The notes under the pieces were generated by a model that saw nothing but the letters and a program-made list of their open reading frames with translations, had not been told where the DNA came from and made no database searches. The position numbers and the translations under genes were made by a program. DNA of 64,000 nucleotides from Paracoccus tegillarcae (GTDB lineage: Bacteria; Pseudomonadota; Alphaproteobacteria; Rhodobacterales; Rhodobacteraceae), in assembly GCF_002847305.1 (NCBI RefSeq), contig NZ_CP025408.1, positions 1,038,001 through 1,102,000 of the forward strand, written 5' to 3'. The stretch's first letter is position 1. Each line of letters begins with the position of its first letter. Shown here piece by piece: positions 17,264-26,154 of this stretch.

Positions 17264-19738
17264 TCAACGGCCCGGGCCGCCACGCGGCTTGGCCCGCAAT
17301 GTCGGATCTGCCTGCGTCGGGTCTTCGGGCCAAGGATGGCGCGGATAGCGACCGCGCATATCCTTGCGCACATCGGCATAGGAATTGGCCCAGAACCCCG
17401 GCAAGTCAATCGTTACCTGAACCGGCTTTTGCCCCGGCGACAGCAGCGTGATCCGCAACGGCCGCCCGCCAACAGCCGGATGCTGCGTGACGCCGAACAG
17501 CTCTTGCAACCGCAGTTCGATCGAGGGCGTCTCATGATCATAGTCAATCGGCACCTTGCGTCCCAACGGCGTCAGAAAATGCGCAGGCGCCTCGCGGCCC
17601 AGACGTTGCTGGCCCTCCCATCCGATCAGGGATTGCAACGGCTCGACCAGATCCAGCGACCGGATATCGGCCAGCGTCCGCAGCTTGCCCAGCCAGGGCA
17701 ACAGCCAGCCTCCATCGGCCAGCAGGCTTTCGTCATCCACCGCCGGCATATCCCGGAGCAGGGATATCCGCGCCCGCAATCGGGCCGCGGCCTTGCTCCA
17801 CGGCAGACCATCCAAACGCAGCCCGTCCAGCACCGCCTGCGCAACCCTGTCCTCGGGCACATCAGACCAGATCCGATCCGACAGAACCAGGGCACCAAAC
17901 CGCTCTTGCAGGCGGGCCATGACGCGACCATCACGCCGCGACCACTCGCAGATTGCATGTTCCTCGACCCCCTCGGGATACAGTCCACGCAGTTCCGCCT
18001 CGCTCAACGCCGCCGCCATCCGGATCTTCGCCTCGCGCGCATCACCTTCCAGATCGACCGCCACGATCAGCCTCTGCCCGGCCAGCGGATCGCTCGCCGC
18101 CAACACCGCTCCCTTACCCCCCGACAGCACAAAGCGGGGATCATCACCCTTGCGCCGCAACCCCACGCGATCAGGATAGGCCAGTGCCGATATCGCGCCC
18201 AGCGCAAGTCCCGACCTTTCTTCTTCAGTCAAATATCCTCGGGGGGTGCGGGGGGCAGACAGCCCCCCGCCGTCGCGGGACGCAACCAGACGGCGCAGGC
18301 GTCTGGCCTCTTCGCGGATCCGGTGCAGCGCGGGCATATTGATGTCATGGGGATGGCGCGCGCGCGGATCGCGGATTGCCTTGAGCCGCAAGTCCAGATC
18401 GACTGGCGCACCGCGCAAAGGGTCGCGATCGGCCAACAGGGCCGCCAGATCTGCGGCCTCGGGACCCGCGACGACCAGCATATGCGCCAGACGGGGATGC
18501 AGGGGCAGCCGTGTCAGCAGCCGGCCATGATCGGTGATCCGACCCGCCGCATCCAGCGCGCCCAGATCACGCAGCAAGGCGCGCGCCTCTGCCAGCGCCC
18601 CATCGGGCGGCGGGGTCAGGAATGCCAGATCGCCCGGCTCTGCCCCCCAGCTTGCCAGTTCCAGCGCCAGCCCCGTCAGATCGGCCACCGCAATCTCGGG
18701 CGGCGCAAAGGCGGGCAAGGCCCCCTCTTCCGCCCGCGCCCACATCCGGTAACAGATGCCGGGCGCCACCCTGCCCGCACGCCCGCGCCGCTGATCAGCC
18801 TCGGCGCGGCTGACGCGTTCGGTCACCAGCCGCGACATGCCGCTGCCGGGATCGAATCGTGCGCGTCTTGCCCGACCGGCATCGACCACCACCCGCACCT
18901 CGGGAATCGTCAGCGAGGTTTCCGCAATCGCCGTGGCCAGCACGACCCGCCGCTGCGCGCCCGGTGCAGACAGCGCGGCCCGCTGCGCCTTGGCATCCAA
19001 CGCCCCATAAAGAGGCAGCACCTCGCAGCTGTCGCCCAGCAATCCCATCACCCGCCGGATCTCACCCTCACCGGGCAGAAACGCCAGCAAGGTGCCGCCG
19101 GTCTCGCGGGTTTCGGCCTCGGCCAGCAGGATCAATCGCGCCGCCTCATCGACCAGCCGCGCACCGGCGGGCAGTGGTCGATCCAGCCAGCGCGTCTCGA
19201 CCGGAAAGGCGCGGCCCTCGGATCTGACGACCGGCGCGCCCTGCATCAGCGCTGCGACCGGCTCGGCCTCCAGCGTCGCCGACATGACCAGCAAGGCCAG
19301 ATCCTCGCGCAGCGCGCCGCGCGCCTCCCAGACCAGCGCCAGACCCAGATCGGCATTCAGGCTGCGTTCGTGAAATTCGTCAAAGATGACGCATCCAATC
19401 CCTGCCAGAGCCGGGTCAGACTGGATCATCCGGGTCAGAATGCCTTCCGTGACCACCTCGATCCGCGTGCCAGCCACCGCCTCCCCCCGGATCCGATAGC
19501 CGACCCGCGCGCCAACGGCCTCATGCAGCCCCTCTGCCAGCCGCTCGGCTGCCGCCCGCGCGGCCAGGCGGCGCGGCTCCAGCATCAATATCTTGCCCCT
19601 GACCTGATCCAACAGCGCCAGCGGCACCCGCGTCGTCTTGCCCGCACCCGGCGGTGCGACCAGCACCGCGCAGCCTTCTGCAGCAAGCGCCTCGGACAGG
19701 GCAGGCAAAACATCATCAATTGGCAACCGATCCTGCAT
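17264..19738 (-). CDS. hrpB: ATP-dependent helicase HrpB with an in-frame repeat insertion
   Basis: The 824-residue DEAH-type protein has Walker A in APPGAGKTTRVPLAL (residue about 28), the variant DEFH box in IFDEFHERSLNAD, and motif VI QRRGRAGRVAPG. HrpB-specific C-terminal sequence ends the protein. I chose the ATG at 19738, where homology begins; an open frame extends 100 codons upstream. At about residues 488-507 the reading frame crosses a family-specific repetitive element (see separate entry), which adds the peptide GGGLSAPRTPRGYLTEEE. The reading frame is kept and the gene appears functional. Confidence 0.93.
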   Translation of the reverse strand: MQDRLPIDDVLPALSEALAAEGCAVLVAPPGAGKTTRVPLALLDQVRGKILMLEPRRLAARAAAERLAEGLHEAVGARVGYRIRGEAVAGTRIEVVTEGILTRMIQSDPALAGIGCVIFDEFHERSLNADLGLALVWEARGALREDLALLVMSATLEAEPVAALMQGAPVVRSEGRAFPVETRWLDRPLPAGARLVDEAARLILLAEAETRETGGTLLAFLPGEGEIRRVMGLLGDSCEVLPLYGALDAKAQRAALSAPGAQRRVVLATAIAETSLTIPEVRVVVDAGRARRARFDPGSGMSRLVTERVSRAEADQRRGRAGRVAPGICYRMWARAEEGALPAFAPPEIAVADLTGLALELASWGAEPGDLAFLTPPPDGALAEARALLRDLGALDAAGRITDHGRLLTRLPLHPRLAHMLVVAGPEAADLAALLADRDPLRGAPVDLDLRLKAIRDPRARHPHDINMPALHRIREEARRLRRLVASRDGGGLSAPRTPRGYLTEEERSGLALGAISALAYPDRVGLRRKGDDPRFVLSGGKGAVLAASDPLAGQRLIVAVDLEGDAREAKIRMAAALSEAELRGLYPEGVEEHAICEWSRRDGRVMARLQERFGALVLSDRIWSDVPEDRVAQAVLDGLRLDGLPWSKAAARLRARISLLRDMPAVDDESLLADGGWLLPWLGKLRTLADIRSLDLVEPLQSLIGWEGQQRLGREAPAHFLTPLGRKVPIDYDHETPSIELRLQELFGVTQHPAVGGRPLRITLLSPGQKPVQVTIDLPGFWANSYADVRKDMRGRYPRHPWPEDPTQADPTLRAKPRGGPGR
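18216..18274 (-). repeat. GC-rich hairpin repeat inserted in frame in hrpB
   Basis: On the minus strand GCGGGGGGC and GCCCCCCGC form a perfect 9-bp stem with a 5-base loop (18248-18270), followed by GCACCCCCCGAGGATATTTG and an AAGAAGAAA run. A sister element at 27822-27868 (GCGGGGGC..GCCCCCGC, ACCCCCGGGATATTTTAACG) lies between genes. Elements of this design are common intergenic repeats in Rhodobacteraceae. The copy in hrpB is translated in frame. Confidence 0.8.
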
Positions 19739-19862
19739 CTCGCGGGTTATGGCAGAGGGCAAAGGGCCGCGAAAGCCCGCCCCTATGAAATCACCGCCCG
19801 CACGCCTATCTTCCAGCGGATTGGCGAACACACGGGCCGGACATAAAAAAGCAGAGGCAGGC

Positions 19863-21233
19863 ATGGGGATAGGCAGCAATCTGATGCAAGGGCTTGGCCT
19901 TGCGGACCCGTCCATACGGATCGGGGTGACCGGGTTGTCGCGCGCGGGCAAGACGGTTTTCATCACCTCGCTGGTCGCGAATTTGATGGATCGAGGTCGG
20001 ATGCACGCCTTGCGCGCCGCCGCCGACGGCAGCATCAAGACCGCATGGTTGCAACCCCAGCCCGATGATACGGTGCCGCGATTTGACTATGAGCGCCATC
20101 TGGCTGCACTGACCGGACCCGAGCCGCACTGGCCAGACGGAACCCGCCATGTCAGCCAGTTGCGCCTGTCGCTGAGGGTCCAGCCACAGGGCATGTTCGC
20201 GGGCTTGCGCGGTCCGCAGACCATCCATATCGACATTGTGGATTACCCCGGCGAATGGCTGCTGGACCTGCGCCTGATGGAACGCAGCTTTGCGGAATGG
20301 TCCGCTGAAACGCTTGAACGGATGGCAGACCGCCCGGGCGCGGGCGAATATAAGACCGCGCTGGACGGCATCGATCCGTCCGCGCGCTTTGATGAACCCA
20401 CCGCCCAGCATCTGGCCGAGGCCTATACCAGCCATCTGCGTCAGGCCCGCGAGGCCGGTTGGTCTGACTGCACACCGGGGCGGTTCCTGCTGCCCGGAGA
20501 AATGGCCGGGTCCCCCGCGCTGACATTTGCGCCTCTGCCCGCGACGATGAAAGACGGCCCCCTTTATCGCGAGTTTCGCCGCCGTTTCGATGCCTACAAG
20601 TCACGGGTGGTCAAACCCTTCTTTCGCGATCACTTCGCCCGGATCGACCGGCAGGTCGTGTTGGTCGATGTGCTGGGCGCCATCCATGCCGGGCCGCCGG
20701 CTGTCGAGGATATGCGCCGTGCCATGGCCGATATCCTGACCGCCTTTCGTCCAGGCCGCGCCGGCTGGTTGGCGCAGCTATTGGGCGCAAGACGGGTGGA
20801 GCGCATCCTCTTTGCCGCGACCAAGGCCGATCACCTGAACCACGTCCAGCATCCGCGGCTGACCAATATCCTGACGGCCACCCTGCGCGAGGCCCGCGAC
20901 CGTGCCGATTTCTCCGGCGCCCGGACCGAGGCCATGTCGATTGCCGCGCTGCGCACGACCACCGAAGATGTCATCCGACAGGGCGACGAGGATCTGCCCG
21001 CTGTCCGTGGCACGCTGATGGACGGGCGGCAGGCGGCGTTCTTTCCGGGCGAGTTGCCAAATGACCCGGCGGTCTTGCTGCATCCCGCCCGCGATGGCGC
21101 GACCGAATGGTTGAACGCGGATTATGCCATCATGAACTTCGCCCCCGCCGCCGGCACCGCGCGGCAAGGCGACGGCCCGCCCCATATCCGGCTGGACCGG
21201 GCGGCGGAATTCCTGATCGGGGACCGGCTATGA
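19863..21233 (+). CDS. YcjX-family GTP/ATP-binding protein
   Basis: The 456-residue protein belongs to the YcjX (DUF463) P-loop family. Walker A is near residues 22-36 (GLSRAGKTVFITSLV). The ends of the family are recognised through the block VDYPGEWLLDL and VLVDVLGAIHAGP. Function is undefined; in enterobacteria ycjX-ycjF belong to the phage-shock regulon. ATG 19863 is chosen at MGIGSNLMQGLGLAD, where similarity starts. The downstream gene starts on its stop codon (ATGA). No psp genes are visible nearby. Confidence 0.9.
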   Translation: MGIGSNLMQGLGLADPSIRIGVTGLSRAGKTVFITSLVANLMDRGRMHALRAAADGSIKTAWLQPQPDDTVPRFDYERHLAALTGPEPHWPDGTRHVSQLRLSLRVQPQGMFAGLRGPQTIHIDIVDYPGEWLLDLRLMERSFAEWSAETLERMADRPGAGEYKTALDGIDPSARFDEPTAQHLAEAYTSHLRQAREAGWSDCTPGRFLLPGEMAGSPALTFAPLPATMKDGPLYREFRRRFDAYKSRVVKPFFRDHFARIDRQVVLVDVLGAIHAGPPAVEDMRRAMADILTAFRPGRAGWLAQLLGARRVERILFAATKADHLNHVQHPRLTNILTATLREARDRADFSGARTEAMSIAALRTTTEDVIRQGDEDLPAVRGTLMDGRQAAFFPGELPNDPAVLLHPARDGATEWLNADYAIMNFAPAAGTARQGDGPPHIRLDRAAEFLIGDRL

Positions 21234-22372
21234 GCAATGACGAGACACCCAGGAAACGCGGCCCCGTGCTGATCGAACTGGGCGAACCCACGCGTGATGC
21301 CCGCCCCGACCCGCGCCCCTTTGCCGGCGAAGAGCCGCAGGCGCAGACGCGGGCCGGCCAACACAGCAGCGCGCGCAGCGAAACTCGCGATGACAGCGGT
21401 CCCAACCCGGCCGATGCACCGCCCATCGACGACGGTCTGGGCGCCCGGCCCCGCCCCCGCACGATGGAAATGGTGACGCGGCTGGTCGGGCGTGGACCCT
21501 CGCCGCTGACCCGGTTCTTCATCAATACCGGGGTGGCGCTGTTTACGTTCCTGCTGGCGATCTCGGCGCTGAATTTCATCAACCGCCTGATGAACGCCTA
21601 TCCGATCCTTGGCTGGGTCGGCATCGCGCTCTTTGCCGCCTTTACCCTTGCAGCCCTGCTGATGGCGTTTCGTGAATACCGGGCATGGGCACGGTTCGCG
21701 CGGATCGACAGCATCAACCGCGAGGCCGGCACGGCACTGGCAAATGGTGATCTGGCAGCGGCGCGCAAGGTCGCGGGCCAGTTGCAATCGCTGTATGCCA
21801 AGCGACCAGAACTGGACTGGGCCCGTCAAAACCTGAAAGACCGCCAGGCAGACGCGATGGACGCCGAAACCTTGCTGGTGCTGACCGAGACGAACCTGAT
21901 GGCGCCGCTGGATCAGCAGGCACGGCGCGAGATCGAGGCCGCATCGCGCACGGTCGCCGCAGCCACTGCGCTGATCCCTCTGGCGCTGGCCGACGTAATG
22001 GCGGCGCTGGCGGCCAACCTGCGGATGATCCGCCGAATGGCCGAGATTTACGGCGGTCGCGCGGGCGCCGTGGGCGGCTGGCGGCTGGCGCGCACGGTGA
22101 TGACCCATCTCATCGCCACGGGCGCGGTGGCTGCGGGCGATGACCTGATCCACACCATGGCCGGTGGCGGCGTGCTGGCCAAGGTCAGCCGCCGCTTTGG
22201 CGAAGGCGTCGTCAATGGCGCCCTGACCGCCCGCGTCGGGATCGCCGCGATGGAGGTTTGCCGCCCCATGCCCTTTATCCACCAACCCCGCCCCAAGGTC
22301 GGCAATCTGGTCACACGCGGTCTGCGCGGGCTGTTCGGAGGCGACGACGCACCGCCAGACACCAAGCAATGA
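21230..22372 (+). CDS. YcjF/DUF697-family inner-membrane protein (TIGR01620)
   Basis: A 380-residue protein with a long, charged, disordered N-terminal region (about 85 residues, many Arg, Asp, Pro) and two adjacent membrane segments (about 98-120 and 125-150). The C-terminal DUF697 region carries several glycine and alanine helices (ALIPLALADVMAALAANLRMIRRM). It always travels with YcjX and starts with ATGA overlap on its stop. The partner's nucleotide hydrolysis may act on this membrane protein, but that is inference. Confidence 0.87.
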   Translation: MSNDETPRKRGPVLIELGEPTRDARPDPRPFAGEEPQAQTRAGQHSSARSETRDDSGPNPADAPPIDDGLGARPRPRTMEMVTRLVGRGPSPLTRFFINTGVALFTFLLAISALNFINRLMNAYPILGWVGIALFAAFTLAALLMAFREYRAWARFARIDSINREAGTALANGDLAAARKVAGQLQSLYAKRPELDWARQNLKDRQADAMDAETLLVLTETNLMAPLDQQARREIEAASRTVAAATALIPLALADVMAALAANLRMIRRMAEIYGGRAGAVGGWRLARTVMTHLIATGAVAAGDDLIHTMAGGGVLAKVSRRFGEGVVNGALTARVGIAAMEVCRPMPFIHQPRPKVGNLVTRGLRGLFGGDDAPPDTKQ

Positions 22373-22756
22373 AACCGCCGATCGGTCTGGCATCGCAGGT
22401 TGCAAGACCAGACCAAGGGTAATCGCACATTGCTGGCGGTTTACGGTGCGGATCTGGCGGGCCTGATCTGTTTCGGCCCCGCTGGACATGCGGCGCTGCA
22501 GCCCGGCGGAGAAATTCATCACCTTCATGTCGCGCCCACCAAGGGGCGCAGCGGCATTGGTCGCGCTGTACTGACGCAGGCGCTGGACGAGTTGCTTGAG
22601 GCCGGGTATGATCAGGCATCGCTGGCGGTGGTGGCAGAAAACGGTACCGCGCGGCGATTTCATCAGGCGCCAGGTGGCGCCGAGGCTGGTCGCTTTACTG
22701 ACCCCGGCCCGTTGTCGCGCTCGGACAATGTCATTATCCGCTGGCCGTTGCGGTAA
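22373..22756 (+). pseudogene. N-terminally truncated GNAT acetyltransferase, probable pseudogene
   Basis: Directly after the DUF697 stop, the same reading frame continues as a GNAT fold lacking its first ~45 residues: WHRRLQDQTKGNRTLLAVYG, then the acetyl-CoA block HVAPTKGRSGIGRAVL and the C-terminal ENGTARRF and GRFTDPGPL. Conserved residues seem altered (HQAPGG where the family has YQALGG; PLSRSDN where a W is usual). No ATG or Shine-Dalgarno starts the fragment; only TTG at 22400 is available. It looks like a remnant left after a deletion, though a short expressed protein is not excluded. Confidence 0.65.
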
Positions 22757-22776
22757 GCAGGAAAGAGGCCCCCATC

Positions 22777-23169
22777 ATGGATTTCAGCAACATCCAGCGG
22801 GGCACGCTGCCCGATCATCTGGGGCTGGTCTGGGACAGCGCCGAAAAGGGCCATGTCACCGGCCATATGCAGGTTCAGCCGCATCATCTTGCGCCCAATG
22901 GCTATCTGCACGCGGCATCGGTGATTGCGCTGGCCGATACCGCCTGCGGCTATGGCTGCATCGCAAGCCTGCCCGACGGCGCAAAAAGCTTTGCCACGAT
23001 CGAACTCAAGTCGAATTTCCTCGGCACCGCGCGCGACGGTGTGGTTCAGACCGTGGCCACCATCGCCCATGCCGGGCGCACGACACAGCTATGGGACGCC
23101 GAGGTCACACATCGCGACACTGGCAAGCGGATTGCACTGTTCCGGTGCACCCAAATGATCCTCTACTAA
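22777..23169 (+). CDS. PaaI-family hotdog thioesterase
   Basis: A 130-residue hotdog-fold protein with the PaaI-type active-site region QPHHLAPNGYLHAASVIALADTA, where asparagine, glycine and the aspartate sit in the usual order. The strand TIELKSNFLGTARDG follows. Members hydrolyse acyl- or aryl-CoA thioesters. The gene is preceded by AGGAAAG and is 20 bases after the decayed acetyltransferase. The natural acyl group is unknown. Confidence 0.88.
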   Translation: MDFSNIQRGTLPDHLGLVWDSAEKGHVTGHMQVQPHHLAPNGYLHAASVIALADTACGYGCIASLPDGAKSFATIELKSNFLGTARDGVVQTVATIAHAGRTTQLWDAEVTHRDTGKRIALFRCTQMILY

Positions 23170-23177
23170 CGCAGATC

Positions 23178-24323
23178 TCAGCGCAGCAGCGCGTCCAGCG
23201 GAATGACCAGACGGCGCAGCAGGCCGGTGGGCGTGGTGCTGGTCTGGATCTGCCCTTGCAGTTGTCCTTCGACCGTCATTTCCAGCAATTGCGATCCGAA
23301 ACCCGTGGTTTCGCCCAATGTCGAGGGCTGGCCGGTCCGCTCGTCCCAGTCCAGATGCAGGCTGCCATCCTTTTGCCGCCAATCCAGATGCAGAACCGCA
23401 TCGACTTGCCCCAGCGCGCCATATTTTGCCGAGTTCGTCGCCAGTTCATGAAAGATCAGCGCAAGGCTGGTGGTTGCCTGGGCGCCGACACGCATTGCGG
23501 GCCCGTTCATCTGGCATCGATCCTGCGACCCCTCGCCCAGATAGGGCGCCAGGATAGCGGTGATCAACGGCGCAAGCCCGGCCCCGCCAGCGGTTGGTCC
23601 GGTCGCGCCGTCAGGGATGATCAATTGATGCGCATTGGCCAGCGCACCGATCCGCGCCTCGATATCGCTGGCCATATCCGCGGCATTGTCATGGGCGCGG
23701 CGGCTTAGCCTGACCATGCCGCTGACGATGGTGAACAGGTTCTTGATGCGGTGGTTCAGTTCAGAGCCGATCAAGGCGCGCTCGGCCATGTTACGCCGCA
23801 AACGAAGTTCGGTTTCGATAATCGCGGCCAGATCGTGCAATGCGGCAAGATGCGCCTCGGTCCAATCCCGCGCGACATGATCAATGGCACAAAGCGAGCC
23901 GATCACATGTCCCGTCGGCGCGTGGATCGGCACACCAAGATAGGCAATCACCCCCAATCCATCGACCGCGGCATTGCCTGACAACAGCGGATGCGATCGT
24001 GCATCGGCGATGGCCAAGGGCGTGTCCGCCGTGACCACATATTGGCAGAACGAACTGTTCAACAGCGTCTCCTGCAGATCGGCATTCGCACCGTTCAGCC
24101 CTGTCCGCGCCTTGAAGAACTGCCGCTGGTCAGTGACCAGCGAGAACAAGCCAACCGGCACGCCGGTCAGTTGTGTCGCCAATCGTGTCACCCGGTCGTA
24201 GGCCTCTTCGGGCAGGCTGCCGAGCAGATCGGTCACGGCCAGCGCGGCCAACCTGTCGGGGTCTTCCAGATAGGCCGTATGGCCAGACGGTTCGTCGGGG
24301 GGGAAAGGAGCAGCAGCGCTCAC
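23178..24323 (-). CDS. GAF-domain histidine kinase, HWE/HisKA_2 type
   Basis: A 381-residue soluble kinase. An N-terminal GAF domain (about residues 30-170, with LLNSSFCQYVV and YLGVPIHAP) is followed by the phosphoacceptor motif ELNHRIKNLFTIVSGMV and a HATPase domain with ELATNSAKYGALG and a short G-box ETTGFGSQLLEMTV. HWE kinases lack the usual separate H box spacing and often work with single-domain response regulators or the general stress response in alphaproteobacteria. No regulator gene is adjacent, so its partner is unknown. It has no membrane segment. Confidence 0.87.
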   Translation of the reverse strand: MSAAAPFPPDEPSGHTAYLEDPDRLAALAVTDLLGSLPEEAYDRVTRLATQLTGVPVGLFSLVTDQRQFFKARTGLNGANADLQETLLNSSFCQYVVTADTPLAIADARSHPLLSGNAAVDGLGVIAYLGVPIHAPTGHVIGSLCAIDHVARDWTEAHLAALHDLAAIIETELRLRRNMAERALIGSELNHRIKNLFTIVSGMVRLSRRAHDNAADMASDIEARIGALANAHQLIIPDGATGPTAGGAGLAPLITAILAPYLGEGSQDRCQMNGPAMRVGAQATTSLALIFHELATNSAKYGALGQVDAVLHLDWRQKDGSLHLDWDERTGQPSTLGETTGFGSQLLEMTVEGQLQGQIQTSTTPTGLLRRLVIPLDALLR

Positions 24324-24445
24324 GAAGACGCCTCATCTATTTTGGCAACAGGAGGCGAAGATAGCGAAAAAATACTGTCAGTCCAGTGGGGGTGCAACGT
24401 GCAGTAGCGTCAAACCTCAGGAGGATATGCCCCGATAGAGCCGCG

Positions 24446-26014
24446 CTAGTTGCCTGTGGTACCTCCGACGGCCGGCACAGCCGCCTCCTGGTCTGCGGGC
24501 ACATCCTGCGGCATCGTCGGCGCGGTTGCGGCATCAGGTGCCGCCTGATCGCCCGCCGCCTCGCCCGCGCCCTGGCTGTCGGGTGTGACCTCATCCACGC
24601 CCTCGCCCTCGCCGTCGCCCTCACGGGTCAGGCGGTCATCCTGCCATTCACCCGCTGCAACCTCGCCGGTGGCATAGCGCAAGACGCCCTGACCCTGCCG
24701 CCGTCCGGCGACGAAATGGCCGGTATAGCTGTCGCCATTGGCATAGGTGGCGACGCCTTCGCCGTCGATCTGCCCCTCTTTCCAGCCGCCCTCATAGGTA
24801 AAGCTGTCGGGTGAGGTCAGTCTGCCCTGACCGTCGCGCAGGCCGGTGACGAATTCGCCGTTATAGACGGTGCCATCGGGATAGGTCGCCTGACCTTCGC
24901 CCTCGCGTCCGCCCTCGACCCAGGAACCGGAATAGACATAGCCGTTGGGATAGGTGATCCGGCCCTGCCCCTGATAGCGCGCATCGACGAAACCGCCCTC
25001 ATAGACCATGCCATTGGCATAGCTGGCCTTGCCCTCGCCGGTGATCAGGCCACCGGACCATTGCCCTTCATAGGTCGAGCCATCGGCATAGGTGATCCTG
25101 CCCGTCCCCTCTGGCAGGTCATCGGCCATCTGCCCGACATAGACCGAACCATCGGCATAGGTCAGCGTGCCCTGCCCCTGCATGTGGCCCTCGACCCAGT
25201 CGCCTGTATAGACATAGCCGCCCTTGCCGGTGAAGGTGCCGGTGCCGTGGCGTTGATCGTCGCGGAACTGGCCGTCATAGACATCGCCATTGGCATAGGT
25301 TTCGATCCCCTGACCGTCGCGCTTGCCCTCTGACATCTGGCCTTCGTAAACATAGCCGGTGCCGTCCTGCGTCAGCCGGCCGGTGCCTGACATCTGCCCT
25401 GCCGACCAGATGCCGTCATAGACGGTGCCGTCCTGCATGGTCAGCTTGCCCCGGCCAGCGCGCTGCCCGGCCAGCATACCGCCATCATAGACCGAGCCGT
25501 CGGGATAGGTGATCCGGCCCTGCCCTTCCTTTACGCCGCTGACCCAGTCACCGTCGTATTTAAAGCCGTTGGGCTGGGTCATGACGCCCTTGCCCTGATG
25601 CAGCCCCTTGACGAATTGCCCGACATAGCGGCTGCCATTGGCGTATTCGGCCACGCCTTCGCCGGTCATGTCGCCGTCCAGCCAGTCGCCCTCATAGGTC
25701 GACCCATCGGCATAGGTGATCTTGCCCTTGCCATTCGGCAGGCCTTTGGCAAAACGTCCTTCATAGACAGAACCGTTGGGGTATTTCGCCAGGCCCTGCC
25801 CCATGATCTCGCCATCGACCCAGTCGCCGTTATAGCTGTAGCCGTTGGGCAATGAATAGCTGCCGCGCCCGTGCTGGCGGCCATTGCGGAACGTACCTTC
25901 ATAGACGGCGCCGTCCTCGTATTGCCGCGTCACGACATCCTGCGCCAGCGCCGTTCCGCCGCTCATGCCTGCCGCAGCGATCAACAGCGCCAACACGCCA
26001 ATGCCTGCCTTCAT
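24446..26014 (-). CDS. Exported MORN-repeat protein with 19 units
   Basis: A 522-residue protein: signal peptide MKAGIGVLALLIAAAGMSGGTALAQ, then 19 MORN units of 23 residues (consensus YEG-W-DG---GQG-ITYPDG) and a low-complexity acidic C-terminus rich in Glu, Ala, Gly, Pro. I chose ATG 26014; the frame extends to a TTG. The unit positions YxGxF and YxGxW alternate, giving a 46-residue double repeat, with one slip around units 9-10. MORN arrays form beta-hairpin ladders that bind lipids or proteins in other systems. It is divergent from nadE, and its role here is unknown. Confidence 0.88.
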   Translation of the reverse strand: MKAGIGVLALLIAAAGMSGGTALAQDVVTRQYEDGAVYEGTFRNGRQHGRGSYSLPNGYSYNGDWVDGEIMGQGLAKYPNGSVYEGRFAKGLPNGKGKITYADGSTYEGDWLDGDMTGEGVAEYANGSRYVGQFVKGLHQGKGVMTQPNGFKYDGDWVSGVKEGQGRITYPDGSVYDGGMLAGQRAGRGKLTMQDGTVYDGIWSAGQMSGTGRLTQDGTGYVYEGQMSEGKRDGQGIETYANGDVYDGQFRDDQRHGTGTFTGKGGYVYTGDWVEGHMQGQGTLTYADGSVYVGQMADDLPEGTGRITYADGSTYEGQWSGGLITGEGKASYANGMVYEGGFVDARYQGQGRITYPNGYVYSGSWVEGGREGEGQATYPDGTVYNGEFVTGLRDGQGRLTSPDSFTYEGGWKEGQIDGEGVATYANGDSYTGHFVAGRRQGQGVLRYATGEVAAGEWQDDRLTREGDGEGEGVDEVTPDSQGAGEAAGDQAAPDAATAPTMPQDVPADQEAAVPAVGGTTGN

Positions 26015-26154
26015 TCCGCCCACCTTCCGTTTCCCGGCCAAGGTTCTTTATTGTCGGCTCTTGGTGTAGCGCAGCCGGCCCGACTGCGCAAAGCCCGACT
26101 TTCCCTTTCCGCACCCTTCGCCTATCACGGAGGCGAGAGGCAAACGAGGCGACC

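Noticed and set aside
17264..20038. A longer HrpB start at 20038
   Set aside because: The 100 extra residues show no family similarity and overlap the divergent YcjX gene start.
24446..26014. A tandem DNA repeat array or CRISPR-like periodicity of 69 bp
   Set aside because: The periodicity is that of the MORN coding units; repeats are diverged in DNA and have no spacers.
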